Source: Nitzschia sp. DOCU1 (lineage: Eukaryota; Bacillariophyta; Bacillariophyceae; Bacillariales; Bacillariaceae). From it: 64,000 bases of DNA. The stretch is taken from assembly GCA_951394045.1 (NCBI GenBank), contig OX595994.1, forward strand, positions 744,001-808,000. Reading direction: 5' to 3'. The notes below the pieces were generated by a model. It did no database searches. It was not told where the DNA came from and saw only the letters and a list, made by a program, of their open reading frames with translations. Positions within the stretch are counted from its first letter, which is position 1. The number at the start of each line of letters is the position of its first letter. The position numbers were made by a program, and so were the translations under genes. Shown here one piece after another: positions 18,728 through 30,762 of this stretch.

Positions 18728-21532
18728 ATGCCTTCGACATCCAACAAGAACGGTAGCAATCAAAGTCTCAGTGACGACGATGACGAGGAATCCCATAGTG
18801 GTTCCGTTCATGTTATAGATGGATATTATGCCATAGACAAGGTGGTGGCGTGGCGAGGTGAAAAGAATAAACGAGAGTACAAGATCAGATTTATCGGAGG
18901 CGATGAAGATTGGCTTCCCCCGGGAGATCTTTGCGACTCCGCGCTGAGAGAAGCCCATGATCTGGTAAGAGCCGATAAAATTAAGGCAGCGATAGAGAGG
19001 AGGGCAGCGAAAGCAAAGGACAAGAAGCTACCGCCTGTCTCCGTGACGAAGAGTCCTCCCTCCGAGCCCGCGGCACACAAGAAGCCCAAGACGAAGAAAA
19101 GCAACAAACATGATCAACGCGTCGAAATCGTTGCCAAGAATAGCCAATCCCCAGAGTTGTCTGCTGACGACGACTCTATTCAGATTGTGTATCCCACCTC
19201 AGCAGCTGCAAGCGCCAGGGCAACAGAGGAACGCCCGAAAAAACGTGTAAAAGCTGCTGCCGAGCTCAGCAAACCTCCAGACTTGTCTGCTGATGACGCA
19301 TATGTTCAGGTTCTGAAGCGCCCCTCGGCAGTGGCAAGGACCAAGGCAACAAAGGAACGACCCAAAAAGCCCAAGGAGCCACCCGGGTCAAGAGTTACCT
19401 GTATTGATGTTACAGATCTAGGCAGGCAAATATATGGTGACATTTGGACCTCTGCCTCTCAGCCAGAAGAGGAAGACAAAAAACCCAAGGCCAAGCGCAA
19501 GCGTTCTCAGGACAAGAAGCGGAACGCTACCATCGAGCTGGAACCCATGTCCGAGGAATGGAAGCGCCGCGAACTACCACGAGGAAATGATGTCAGTCTG
19601 GTGAACTTTGAACCAGTAGAAAGGATTGACGTAAATGGGGAAAACGTGAGAGACAGGGTTTCGGCAGCTCGAATCAATGGGATCCCCATCGTGCTAACTG
19701 GCCACGACTGCTGGCCGGAGTTTGCGCCAAGGTGGCTTAAGGCTGTTTCAAAGGATGAAAAAGTGGACTTAACAAAACCCAACGAAGTTGATGTTGAAAG
19801 CCTTATCGCTGACATTGGGAATGAACATGTCAGTGTTGTGGAGAAAAACTACAGTGAAAACAATCCGACCAGATCCTCGATGAAGGCTTCAGTTTTCCTG
19901 AACAAATTTTGGCCCGGAGGGCGGAATTACAAAGAACGAAAAGAGCAGCTGTACATGCAACAGTGGCAGTATCCAACACAGGCAGAGTCGAAAAGCGCGA
20001 AGAAGGCTCTGTGCGGAACCGACAACCTGCCTCCGAAGCAAGCACTCTTTGAGGACTTATTGCCATGTTGGATGAAAGGCGACAAAGACAACCCGGGCAA
20101 CCCGTATCAATACATCTTCATGGGTGATAGTGGTACAAGAACCAAGCTCCACAACGATCCCGGTGGTCTGGACATTTTAATTGCGCCAATTGTTGGGGAG
20201 AAGGAATGCGTCCTTTGTCACAGGGACGACAGGGATCAGATCTATGGTGTGAAATCACAGCTGGATGCGGTCGATCTGAACAGATATCCGATGACAGCAT
20301 TTGCCCGAGTTTGGAAGACGGTTGTCAAGCCTGGAGAGATCCTAGTCATGCCTCACGATACCTATCACATGGTTCGAAACTTGACACCATGTCTTTCATA
20401 CCACAGGTAAGTCAGTAGGCGCTGGCGCAATATACGGGTTTCACCGAAACTAACCCTTTCCAAAAGGCTTCATCTGGATGCCATAAATCTCAAGGGCTTC
20501 CTTGCGTCCATGTTTAGGGGAGATGCTATTGAGATTGACCATTGTGAAGTCATCTGGAATGTAAGCTCGGAGATTCTAGATCGTCTGAAAGAGGATTTGG
20601 TGCAATATAACGCTAATGACCGAACGGAGGGGGGCACTCGCGATGATGAAACGATCGGCGAGACCGCTAGACTTCTTGGGTTGTTACGCTCCGCCACAGT
20701 GGAGTTGAAACGGGTTCGCGACGGGCCCGACGCCAACAAATACAAGGGACTGAAGTACGATTCTCATACTTGGCAGAAGTTGGTAAATGACATTGATCTT
20801 GTGCTTCACGACTATCGTTATCGGGACGACGACAAAAAACCGCGATTTCGGTTTGCTGTGTTCGATTCAGCTGTGGAGGCCGCGGCTCGTTCTGAGATTG
20901 AAGACCCGGGCGAAAGTAGCGATGAAGAACAAAAGAGGGAATTTAACGGGAAATTTCGTCTTGATGATTTCTTTCAAAACCTGAATGATCTTATTGAGGA
21001 ACTCCCCTTTCTGACACGGAACGACGAAGACCGTGTCATTTCGGATTCCCTTGTGCTGAATGTTGGGGACAAAGTACATATTCGACTATTTGACCGTCTG
21101 GCTTGCGCCACAGTGGACTCGAAGGTTGAAAAGAAGGCGGCATTCATCACCTACGATGGTCTCCCTTCATGCTTTGACGAGTTTCTTCCGTTCGAGCAAG
21201 TGCGAGGAATTTCTTCGGAGCCCCATGTGGTAGCGACGGCCCTGCGACCTAACATCTGCAAGTCGTCGGGGTTCCCGCTAGAAGTGAGCTGCGCTCCATT
21301 GGTAACTCCAGGTCAGGTGAGTAATGCCTTTATTTACGAACATTTGTGCCATCGTGAGAGTGATCTTACGCTGCATGTTTGTCTTGCGTCTCCTCTACAG
21401 CCCCGAAAAGCCCATGTTCTCTCGACGAGAACGGGCACGTTGTATATGGTCAAGATCTCTCTCGGGACAAATAGTATTTTGGAGAGATGGATTCCTAGAG
21501 ATGCAATGGTGCGTAAGCTGGGCGCTCGATAG
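18728..21532 (+). CDS. Chromodomain and JmjC domain protein
   Basis: Exons 18728-20406 and 20467-21532 are inferred, with a 60-nt GTAAGT...AAG intron that joins CLSYH to RLHLDAINLKGF. The ATG at 18728 gives MPSTSNKNGS; the frame is open slightly further upstream but without ATG. A chromodomain-like fold lies at about residues 28-65 (YYAIDKVVAWRGEKNKREYKI). A long Lys/Pro/Ser-rich linker follows. The JmjC core spans about residues 320-570, with the iron-binding pair in TKLHNDPGGLDIL near 473 and a later His in MPHDTYHMVRNL near 545. Near the C-terminus LNVGDKVHIRLFDRLACATV looks Tudor-like. JmjC proteins are 2-oxoglutarate hydroxylases, often histone demethylases; the substrate here is unknown. 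A further optional intron at 21317-21400 is discussed separately. Confidence 0.85.
21317..21400 (+). other. Putative stop-free 84-nt intron in the JmjC gene
   Basis: The sequence CAG|GTGAGT opens and TCTCCTCTACAG|CCCC closes an 84-nt segment inside the open frame. Its length is a multiple of three and it has no in-frame stop, so retention would add 28 residues without breaking the protein. Splice-site strength suggests it is normally removed. Confidence 0.65.
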
Positions 21533-21597
21533 CCAACGTATGGCTGTATATTTTGGTTGCAAGTCTACTATTTTACAGGCATCCATAGTTAACCGAT

Positions 21598-23061
21598 CTA
21601 CGCCATACGTAACTGATAGTCGCCATTCGCAGTGATATATCGCACCCACGGTAGTGCTTGGTACCCACTCTTTTCGATAATCTTGAGGTAGCGCACTTGA
21701 ATGCCACTCACAGTGAAATAAGGAATCTCGAATTTGACATGAATCGGAGCCTTCCAAGAGTTTTCCCCTTTTTTCTTTCCGTCGTCAAGGTCGACAGCAC
21801 TGATGGATGGAAGACCAAAGTGCGCTCTCATGAGATATTCCCTTCCGCCATGAAATTGCTTAATGTTCCACACAACGGCATCCTTGTCCGGTAGATACGT
21901 GACGTTGCCGACGCTGGACTTGAAGGATGGACTGTCTACATCAGGTGGGACAGGGATGATGATTTCAACGTTGTTTGCCACACTTCGGGATTTGAACTGG
22001 GATCTTGTCTTGACCATGTACTCAATTCGAGAGCCCTTGTGGGGCTCTACCACAGCCTCGACCCAGATGAGCGGTTTCACCTGCGTATTCAGACGATAGG
22101 TCATAAGATCGAATTCACCATCAGGCGGAATAAAAGAGATTGTTCGATCGTTCTCAAACCGTGCCAGCCGCACACATTGATGAAATTTGATATCTTCCAG
22201 TTCCACTGCCTTTGTTCGAGCCTGATTCTGTCGTCCAGTAGCTTCAAACATGAGCTTGTCGTTCAGTCCTAGCTTCAACTCAGGCATGCCCGACAAGAAG
22301 GATTTCATCTTGACGGCACCATTGATCTCTGAATGTAAAACAGTACCATTGGCTGCCACTAGGAGGTTCAACTTCTCGACCACATCCAAGAAAATTTCGT
22401 TCTTTTTGTGTTTGATTCCTTCCGCTCGCCACGAAACCGCATTCGTCAAGGCGACAGGAGGCTTGCTCTTGGAATCCTCCGCCATACGATTAGCATCCTG
22501 AGTAATAAACGATCGGAGGATGTTACTATCCAGTGACTGCGGCATGCCATGGTCCATCGTCTCATCGAGGAGTTCATAAATGACGACAAAGTTATCCCTT
22601 ATCGACTCTTCCTCCAAAGATCCAAAGTAGTCCTTGAACACTTGCGCTAGCCGAAATAGGAAAGCAAGAATCAACGCAGCATTCGAGTTCTTTGTTGTCA
22701 CTGCACAAAGGTACACATTTTGATGCTATGAGTGGAAGTAGCAACCAATGATGGGAGGGGTGGTGTGAGTTGTGCATGCCGACACTCAAAGAGAGGGAAC
22801 CCCCAAATCAAAACGTTTTGTACTCACTGCGACGTAGATGAAATGCTCCCCCCCAGGTCCGCTCCCCCCAACATTCTCCCCGACTGAAATGTCGCCGTTC
22901 ACATCGACATGAAAGACTGGTTTCTTGGCTTCATCCTCAACTTCGGTCAAGTATTTTGCAAATTGTTCGATGGCCTTGGTGAGGGGAACATCACCGCGGT
23001 AATTGCGGCTGATGATGGCCTTCCCCTGGAGGTCCGTGATAAAGACTGCTGATGCCACCAT
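21598..23061 (-). CDS. AP1M: AP-1 adaptor complex medium (mu) subunit
   Basis: Exons 23061-22828 and 22725-21598 are inferred, with a 102-nt GTGAGT...TAG intron, giving 453 residues. The intron join produces FIYVAHQNVYLCAVTTKNSN, equivalent to the HNNLYL segment of AP mu chains. The N-terminal longin domain starts MVASAVFITDLQGKAIISRN. The linker has the signature LEEESIRDNFVVIYELLDE. The mu homology domain runs from AVSWRAEGIKHKKNEIFLDV to the C-terminal end SGYQALPWVRYITANGDYQL. This chain recognises Yxx-phi sorting signals in clathrin vesicles at the trans-Golgi and endosomes. The AP-1 rather than AP-2 assignment rests on the WRAEGIKHKKNE motif. The protein is about 30 residues longer than animal AP1M. 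Confidence 0.93.
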
Positions 23062-23454
23062 GGTCAAAATCAAATGTGGAGGCCAAAGTCGGCGGGGAAA
23101 TCGTCAAGTCGAGCGTGACAATGACCATGCGCGGGCGAGCCATGCGCATTTGGTGGACTTCTTCGACTACAAATGGCAAAAATGGAAGGGAGGACTTCAT
23201 GGACTCCTTTCCAAGTACGTCAGCATAAAATCTCCACACAAAAATCGGACATCGACGATGACAACGGCCGACATCACCTCTTCCCGATTCCCCGTTCATC
23301 CAGCAATCAATCTTCTCTCTGCCACATTCGAGAAAGTTCCCCTCGATTGATTGCAATCTTTTGCTGAAATAGGCGAGCACCACCTGGCGTCATAGCTTCA
23401 CCAGTTTAGATCCGCGGCAACAGATTCTTGGACAGTTGGCCTCGGCGGTTGACA
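23062..23454. other. Divergent promoter region, AP1M and KEA genes
   Basis: A 393-bp gap between two divergent start codons. No specific element was recognised. Confidence 0.4.
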
Positions 23455-26239
23455 ATGAGGCACGTGCGATTTCCTGTTGGTGGGAAAGTTCCCGCTCTTT
23501 TGGTAGCAATCTTGGCTGCACTACTGCTGGGAACTCCGGAGGCATTTCAGTCGCATGGCTCGCTAAAACCGCTGCCATCCATCGCGAGACAAGTTCCTGC
23601 CTACCGATCCGTCGCCAAGCACAATGACATGATTGCTCCCATCTTGGCAACAGCTCTAGCGGCGCGGAGAGGCGAGTGCGCAGATGACGTGAGTATCTTT
23701 GTTCCCATCGAATTTTCACTGTGTCCAGCCTAGTCATGCACTCATCTATTCCATCTATCCTCAGCACGCGTCGGGGGCCGAGTCGAACTGGACGCAGAGA
23801 AGACTTCGTTCTTGCCGAAAGTTTGTCACCAAAACGCAGCTTTGGATTCAAAAGGTTGTTACCTGGAGGCGGACAAAAGGCAAAAGCTTGCTGGCAGCGG
23901 CAGTTCTAGCTCTCTCGGTTCTATTTGCTACCTCGGGCCAGCTGGATTCGTATGCCCCCCAAATGAACCAGGTGCCGACCGAAATTAGTGTCGTCCACAA
24001 TTCTCAGCCTCGGGTCCAAACCGCCGAAAACATTCGGGGTGGCGCAAACAAAGTCGTCGCCAAGAGCCAAAAGACCCCATGGAAAAAGGCCGAGAAGAAA
24101 GTGGAAGAAGTTGTTGTAAAAGCAGCTGACAGTACTTCCAGCACTTTTAAGGACGCCCTCTTTTCATTATACAACTTTATGGAGGGTCCGAAGTCGGACA
24201 CGCTTCTACTATTGCTCGCCACTGCACTGATCACTCCGATCTGCCGTCGCCTTGGCACATCGCCGATCCTCGGTTTTTTGGCTTCGGGTATGATGCTCGG
24301 TCCAAACGGTTGGGGATTGATCAGTGGTATACATACGACTGAAACTTTGGCTGAACTTGGGATCGTCTTTTTTCTTTTTGAAATGGGAATTGAACTTAGT
24401 TTCGAGCGCCTGCTCAGCATGAAAAAGGACGTCTTTGGACTGGGCTTAAGCCAGTTCCTCGCAACAGCACTCGCCGTGGCAGGAGTGGGCAGCCTTTTCG
24501 GACTTCCTGCCAATGCTTTGGTGGTTCTTGGTGGTGGCATTGCCCTTTCGAGTTCGGCCTTCGTACTTCAGCTTTTGAAGGACAAGAACCAGTTGGCGAC
24601 ACGCTTTGGAAAGGCTTCATTTGGTGTTCTGCTTTTTCAAGACTTGGCTGTCGTCCCCTTGTTGGTTGTCACTCCCATTCTTGCCGGAGGCGGTGGGGGT
24701 CTAGCGGCCGCCTTGGGTAGCGCGACTCTCAAGGCAGGAATTGCGCTTGGGGCTATTGCCGCGGCAGGACGCTACCTACTCAACCCTCTGTTCAAACTCG
24801 TTGCGCAAGCACAATCTCAAGAGGCTTTCTTGGGAATGATTTTGTTGACTGTTTTGAGTATGTCCTTCATGACAGAGGGGCTTGGATTGAGCAACACACT
24901 TGGCGCTTTCTTGGCCGGTGTTCTTCTTTCTGAAACAAAATACCGCTACCAGATTGAGGCAGACATTGCTCCCTTTCGTGGTATCCTCCTCGGTTTGTTC
25001 TTTGTCACTGTAGGGTTTGAAATTGATTTGGGATTGATTGCTTCCAACGTGCCGTTGGTGTCGGCAGTAGTCCTTGGAATCATTGCCATCAAGTCTGTTA
25101 TCCTTACTGCATTAAGTCTGGCCTTTGGTTTGAGCCTTTCTGTCTCACAGCAAACAGGCCTCATTCTTAGCCAGGGAGGTGAATTTGCTTTCGTCGCCTT
25201 TGGTCTCGCGCGCTCACTTGGAATTCTCGACAAATCAACGACTAAGCTCATGCTTACATGCGTAAGTTTAACCATGGCCTTGACTCCAGCGATGGCATCC
25301 GTTGGCGGCCGTATCGCCAAGAAATTAGAGGAAAATAGTGACTTCACACACTACTTGGGACAGGATCGGGATGCCAACGAGATCAAGGCTAGCGACGACT
25401 TCGCAGTTGTTGTTGGATATGGGGCTGTTGGAAAAGTAGTCTGCGATTTGCTTGATCGCAAACTGATCAAGTATGTCGGAATCGACATCGATCCAAACAA
25501 GGCAATCCAAGCGAGAAATGCAGGTCTTCCCGTCTTCTATGGGGATATCGGCAGGCAGGAAGTTGCAGAAGCATTCAATGTCGGCAAGGCAAAGGCTGTA
25601 ATTGTTTGCATATCGGACAAGGCACAAGCAAACCGTGCAGTTATTGCATTGCGTCGATGGTTCCCAGACCTGAAAATCTTCTGCCGTGCCAAAGACAAAG
25701 ACCATGCCTACCGACTGCAAACAACTTTGGATGTTGCGGCTATGGTACCAATCCTACCAGAAGACAACTTGTTGCTAACTCTTCCGTTCGCCGGGGCCGT
25801 CCTGAAAGCGCTTGGTTCACCGCCAGAAGAAGTCAACGCTATTCTGGAGACGAAGCGAAAGGAGGTAATGAGTGGAAAGTCACTTGAATCGACGGAAGAA
25901 GATTTGGCATTGGCGCAGCTTGGTATTGAGCCGGATGCATACAGGAAAAGGAGCCTTTCCACCAGTGAGGCAGTCAATGTTACAATAATTGAAGAAGATA
26001 CGGGGGATGTTAAGTCGTCGGCCGCAACACGAAGAGAAGTTACTAAAGCAAAGAGTCCTATGGTCTCCCAACTGATTGGTGAAGTGTGCCCCGAGAGGAC
26101 CACAGGTGACGCCGTCGGGCCGATCAAAGAAGTTGTCGTGGACGTCAGCAAGGAAATTGATTTAGTGGTTGTAGCGGCAAACAAAACCACTACAGAGGTG
26201 AACACCGTTTCCCCGATGGGCGAGGACGAAGACGCCTAA
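23455..26239 (+). CDS. KEA: Plastid-type K+ efflux antiporter (KEA family, CPA2 with RCK domain)
   Basis: Exons 23455-23688 and 23765-26239 are inferred, with a 76-nt GTGAGT...TCAG intron, giving 902 residues. The N-terminus is a signal peptide (VPALLVAILAALLLGTPEAF) whose end PEAFQS resembles the diatom plastid motif. A second hydrophobic stretch lies near residue 130. The CPA2 exchanger domain covers about residues 220-600 (GMMLGPNGWGLISG, FLFEMGIELSFERL, GVLLFQDLAVVPLL). An RCK_N/TrkA domain with the Rossmann motif VVVGYGAVGKVV and the acidic GIDID follows at about 620-745, then a 130-residue polar tail. KEA proteins swap K+ for H+ across plastid envelope or thylakoid membranes. No EF-hand loop was seen. 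The envelope versus thylakoid assignment is open. Confidence 0.9.
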
Positions 26240-27940
26240 AACTTAGCTCAAAATACCACAATCTACTGCACTTTGTTTTGCACACTACTGATATGCTAGA
26301 CTAGCTCGGAATCCAAATATCGGTCGAAGTTGCTGCGGCGTCCGATAATTTTAAACCAATCTCTGATGAGCCATGGCTCGAAGGATTCGTAGCAAAGGCA
26401 ACGGCCGCAAAATCATGGCATAGTTGCGACACAGACGAATGAACAAGAACCATCTCAGAAGCAGCAGAAAGGATTTCTCCCATTGAACAACGTACCTATT
26501 CTATTATGTTCTACTCTACTGCAGAACTTCCGCAGGATGAATAATTAAAGTCTCATTTTTTAAAACCTGAGTGCTACCGTTCTCGTCACAAGATAGCGCC
26601 TTCGTGGATTCCTCTACGAGTAAATCCCATGGCATTGCTCGGCCAACGACAAACGACACCCAAGACCACCTCGTCCCTCCAGCTAAAACAAGGAAGTCGG
26701 AGTGTGCGTATCAACGATGGAGAAAAACGCCAGGCGGATCTTGCTTCTTCTTCTTGAACTGTTGAGCGATCATGCAGGCAAGGCGGCAGGAGCCACCCCA
26801 CGACGAGCGTAGCCCCCTGCTTGGTGGTGGCCACCAGACCACGAACGCTGCTAGCGGCCCATCACAGCGGATCAAACAAGCCCCCTGCCCTATTTCGGCC
26901 ATGGTACGAGAAAGATACCATTCAGGCCTTCCTTTTCCAACAAGGCAGGCATCACCACGTAATTTTTGGGGCTATGTAACGAAAGGAAACTATTTTCCTT
27001 TAGCGCCGAAGATTCGTCGGAGGTTTCATCTGATTCTTTCAACCATCGCTGAACTGAAATTGCAAGGGTGATCCAAGAACATGTTTATCACATATGGATA
27101 CTCATAATTCACGGCAATTGGGTTTCCGGACTCCAACAGCGCTGCAAACTGCAACTGGAAAGCGAACCAACAGGTCCCTCGCTACCGTGAGAGCAATACC
27201 GCGGCTCTGACTGGACGCGGGGCATGAATAAGGAATATTATCATCAGGTAAAAGGTATACTCAGCAGAGAGAGGAGGGGGGAAGTTGAGGAATGTGATTG
27301 AAGTAACGTCGAGAGGGTTCTCTCTTTGGGGTTTTAGTGAAGTGCAGAGCACAACATCGGCATTTTGCAAATGATGCACCCAGTTCGAATATGCCACGAA
27401 TTGAGTTCTTCGTGGAGATCGCAAAAAATAGTAATAGTAAACTGTACTTTGAAGGCATATTTTTGGTCGTTGATAGCGAAGGATAGCTTTTATCTGTTGT
27501 GGCGACTAGTTCGTCGGGTCCCTCATCCTCTGTGGTTGGCGGAGCTCTCGAGTTCGAACTACTGTCTGGTCATGAGGAAGTTATACAAGATTTTCTGTTG
27601 GGATTGGATAGTCGGTTGAAAGGGCTTATTGAAGGCTCGGCTGCCGGAGTTTTACCCGGAATTTTGGATCACAGGCGGCAGTATTGCACCATACAAAATA
27701 TCCTCCTATGAGTTTGCGTTGGACAAATTCGTAGAACGCATCGGGATTCAAATTCTTCTGCAATGCAAATGCAGTTACATTCACCCTTTCGTATTGGGGA
27801 GTGGGGCGCAGATGAAGAACCCAAAGGATGAGGTGCGTGCGTTGATGATGGCCATCAGAATAATCCGATGCGCATAATTCTTCCCATTCATCCAATCGTT
27901 AAGCCGTCCTCAAGCAATTCCAACGGGGAACGCAGCCACC
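26240..27940. other. Gene-poor region with possible decayed coding sequence
   Basis: No confident gene. Two overlapping frames lack a convincing start. One opens at 27487 with GTG at 27499 and encodes ELLSGHEEVIQDFLLGLDS. The other, at 27629-27877, encodes EFWITGGSIAPYKISSYEF. Their composition looks coding, and they lie in different frames, as in a frameshifted relic or an exon of an unrecognised gene. A 60-codon minus-strand ATG frame at 26301-26483 is similar in quality. Confidence 0.3.
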
Positions 27941-28213
27941 ATGAAAGCCGATCATCAAAGTATTGACGACATTGAGTTATCGCAGTCTCTGCGGTCGCCC
28001 CCTTTGAATCGACGGCTGCCCATTGTGCTGTTCTCGAGTGTGGGCGACCACCACACACCCGTTCAAGTTGTTTCGACTCCAAAGCCCATCGAACTGAGGC
28101 GTGCTATCCTTCTTGAGTGTATCGATAATGCCCTCGATCTTTTGGTTGAATCGGAAACATCATCGTCCGAGATGAAAACCTGTGAGCGGCGCCGCCGAAG
28201 CGCACCGCCCTGA
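27941..28213 (+). CDS. Hypothetical small protein
   Basis: A 90-codon frame whose ATG sits in a good context (GCCACCATGA). The product is MKADHQSIDDIELSQSL, then NRRLPIVLFSSVGDHHTPV, then RRAILLECIDNALDLLVESE and a basic end (CERRRRSAPP). No family is recognised. A minus-strand frame at 28063-28266 has similar composition, so even the strand is not certain. Confidence 0.3.
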   Translation: MKADHQSIDDIELSQSLRSPPLNRRLPIVLFSSVGDHHTPVQVVSTPKPIELRRAILLECIDNALDLLVESETSSSEMKTCERRRRSAPP

Positions 28214-29230
28214 ACATCAAGGACGTCATTCCAATTTTGAGTATTTTGTGTCTGTTGCAACATCATTCCCCAACGATATTTTGTTTCGCCAAAGCGACGG
28301 GAGGGAGATTCTCCATGGTGTCGCGATCGGACATTGTCGACTCCAATTTTGTAGCCACTCTCGGTTTCTCCTGAGTTGCGGTGACTATTGGGCGGTGCTA
28401 ACTTTACCTCGGTACAAGCATCGTTCTAATCTCCTCTCCCACGGTACCGGTTATGGTTTTGCATGTGCTGCGAAGGTATTTCAGGACAATTTTGATCTCC
28501 TACCGTGATGCCAATCTTCGATTGGTAACATAGAGGGGCATTTCCCGCTTTTAACCTTCCAGCAGCTTTGCATGACTGGCTTTTCCCATTCTTGAATCTC
28601 TACTGCACTTTAACGACTTAGTCTTTATACATATATCATACTATACTACCGGGAGTATTGCCCCCCGTAGGAATTCTTACGACTATACTTTTCGCTCCGT
28701 GTAGAACTCTACTGTAGAGTAGGGTTATCGTTTGCTCTCTGGCCTGGATTGGCCACCATTCTTCAACTAGGCTGCTTTCTTAGTAATAGTAGGCTACCAG
28801 TAGTAGTAGTCTTGTTCAAATAGTAGACAAACACTCTTCGCAAAGAGTTGCGGTCAATCTAAAGGCACTATTACCAGTGGCACTCCTGTCCGTACAGCAT
28901 TCCAGCTGCCGTCCTTGTATCATAGTATGTACCGGACAGCCGACGACAAACAACGGCGTTTCCTGGATTTTCGTACGTACATACGTACCAGCAGTGATAA
29001 CGAACGTACCGCATCTCTGATTCCGTGCGCAACGGCACCTTGGCGGCAGACCATGGCAGAAAGGGCACCTGCCGCCAATACTGTAGGCCTTGGCGGAACG
29101 GAGCCTGCCTCGGACGACCATAGTTCCACCATCAGTCTCTCTATCATAACGCCCTGCAGCAGGCTGGATACAGGATAATTGCTTTCAGTTCGATCATTCA
29201 TCGGTGCATGCCAATAAATCCAATCTGAAA
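28214..29230. other. Intergenic region upstream of the E2 gene
   Basis: AT-rich with TAG/CTA-rich stretches around 28620-28820 (for example repeated AGTAGTAGT) and a small palindromic CGTACGTACATACGTAC cluster at about 28973-28990. No gene was supported. Confidence 0.4.
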
Positions 29231-30061
29231 ATGGCGCCCGCAATGGCAACAGCGCGACTTCGGAAAGAACTTGTGAAGCTTCAAAAAGATCCGCCACCAG
29301 GCGTCATAGCCGAGCCCGACGAAAGCAACATTCTAAAGTGGCATTATGCTATCCGTGGGCCGTCGGGAACTGCTTTCGAGGGTGGGGTGTATATTGGCAA
29401 GCTGGTTTTTCCAAATGAATATCCGATGAAGCCTCCAGGAATCATGATGCTCACGCCATCAGGACGCTTCAAAGTCAACACAAGATTGTGTTTGTCAATG
29501 TCAGATTTTCACCCCGAATCCTGGAATCCAATGTGGTCCGTTGCCACTATCATTCAAGGAGTACAAAGCTTTATGGCAAGCGACGAATTGACGACAGGAG
29601 GATTGAAATCGCCGGCGAGCGAGCACCGACGACTGGCGGCAGCTTCCATGGAATACAATCGGAAAATGTTCCCTGCTCTCTTTGCGGGAGATATCGATGC
29701 AGCATTCGAAGTATCGGACAAGGCAAGTGCCGCATCGGCGGCAAAGGCGGCCAGCGCTGCCTCGAGTAGCGTGTCAGCGGAATCCTCTGCGTCGACCGCA
29801 AGAAATATTAGTCGGAGATCCAAAAGGGACAAACAGGCGAAGCCTGCATCATCGGAGACTGTCGACACAAAAGAGGAAGAGACGGAAGCCGAGGGCAACG
29901 AAGAGTCAACAAAAGACCTTACACCAGAAGAGATCGAAAAGAGACGAAAGCGGAACTCCAAAAAGAGAGCCAAGCAAAAGCAGAAGAAGGCAGGGGGCAA
30001 TGCTGCCGACAAATCCGACAATGGAACGGCGGATGAGGAGGGCGAGGACGAGGAGAACTAG
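29231..30061 (+). CDS. UBC6/UBE2J-type ubiquitin-conjugating enzyme without a tail anchor
   Basis: The ATG at 29231 gives MAPAMATARLRKELVKLQKDP, the correct UBC start. The E2 fold spans residues 1-150. The active-site Cys is Cys87 in FKVNTRLCLSMSDFHPESWNP, the UBC6/UBE2J pattern that lacks the usual HPN. In yeast and animals these enzymes sit in the ER membrane by a C-terminal helix and serve ER-associated degradation. Here residues from about 160 are Ala/Ser-rich, then Lys/Glu-rich (KRRKRNSKKRAKQKQKK), and end DEEGEDEEN with no hydrophobic helix. Either a last exon is missing from this model or this is a soluble member. No plastid or ER presequence is seen. Confidence 0.88.
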   Translation: MAPAMATARLRKELVKLQKDPPPGVIAEPDESNILKWHYAIRGPSGTAFEGGVYIGKLVFPNEYPMKPPGIMMLTPSGRFKVNTRLCLSMSDFHPESWNPMWSVATIIQGVQSFMASDELTTGGLKSPASEHRRLAAASMEYNRKMFPALFAGDIDAAFEVSDKASAASAAKAASAASSSVSAESSASTARNISRRSKRDKQAKPASSETVDTKEEETEAEGNEESTKDLTPEEIEKRRKRNSKKRAKQKQKKAGGNAADKSDNGTADEEGEDEEN

Positions 30062-30762
30062 AACCTAGTGTCCATATCATGAGCTGTTGTGGAAGAGACG
30101 TGTGAACGCTCTAATTGTTTGTGGGCTCAACCCATTGCAGGCAGTGCCTTGAAGATGGTGTTGAACGGCGCGTCCTTATTGTAATCACCCACACCACAAA
30201 TAGCAGGAGGTTTATACCCCTCGGCATCATTCGTCCTAGCATTCTTATATCCTTTTGCTTCAATTCGTGATAGTGGAATTCATAGCCGAACACCCTTGCA
30301 TTCGCAAGTCGAGGCGTATGGTTAGCTCTCGACTGGCGACAGTGTACGAAAGCAGTTTAAGCACGGGAAAGAGACAAAAAATATCTAGTCTAATTAGCAT
30401 CGATCCATACATGCCATTGTTTAAACGAGATGATAAAGGATTTGCAAAAGAGGTATGCATGGATAGTTGGGTCGCTATGACTTGACTGGATACAGTGGTT
30501 CAAGAACATTCTTTTCTCCAGCTAGGAACCGAGTTCGAAGAGGAATTATAGAAAGATGGTGCTAATAGCTAGACTATACTATTTTGTTAAAAAGGTATTG
30601 ATAAGAACTACTGTAAAGTCTGCAGAGGAGAGAGAACAAAAAGAAGTACAAATGCTTTGATTTCTTTGGTGAAAAGGGTGGAAACAAAAGTTTCCGGTTT
30701 GTTTTTGTTTGTTGTTCAAGACAAGTCAATGAACGAGCAAGCTGCTGTACCTGCAAGCTTGC
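30062..30762. other. Intergenic region between the E2 gene and H2B
   Basis: Contains the H2B 3' stem-loop and, at about 30557, the outer boundary of the first histone inverted-repeat arm. Otherwise nothing was recognised. Confidence 0.5.
30680..30695 (-). promoter_or_regulatory. Histone mRNA 3' stem-loop, H2B (arm A)
   Basis: On the minus strand GGAAAC, loop TTTT, GTTTCC, followed directly by ACCC and then by a CACCAAAGAAATC downstream element. It lies 67 nt after the stop codon. This is the layout of metazoan replication-dependent histone mRNAs. Confidence 0.85.

Noticed and set aside
28969..28992. CGTACGTACATACGTAC cluster as a telomere-like or regulatory array
   Set aside because: Too short and not repeated elsewhere; probably a chance palindrome.
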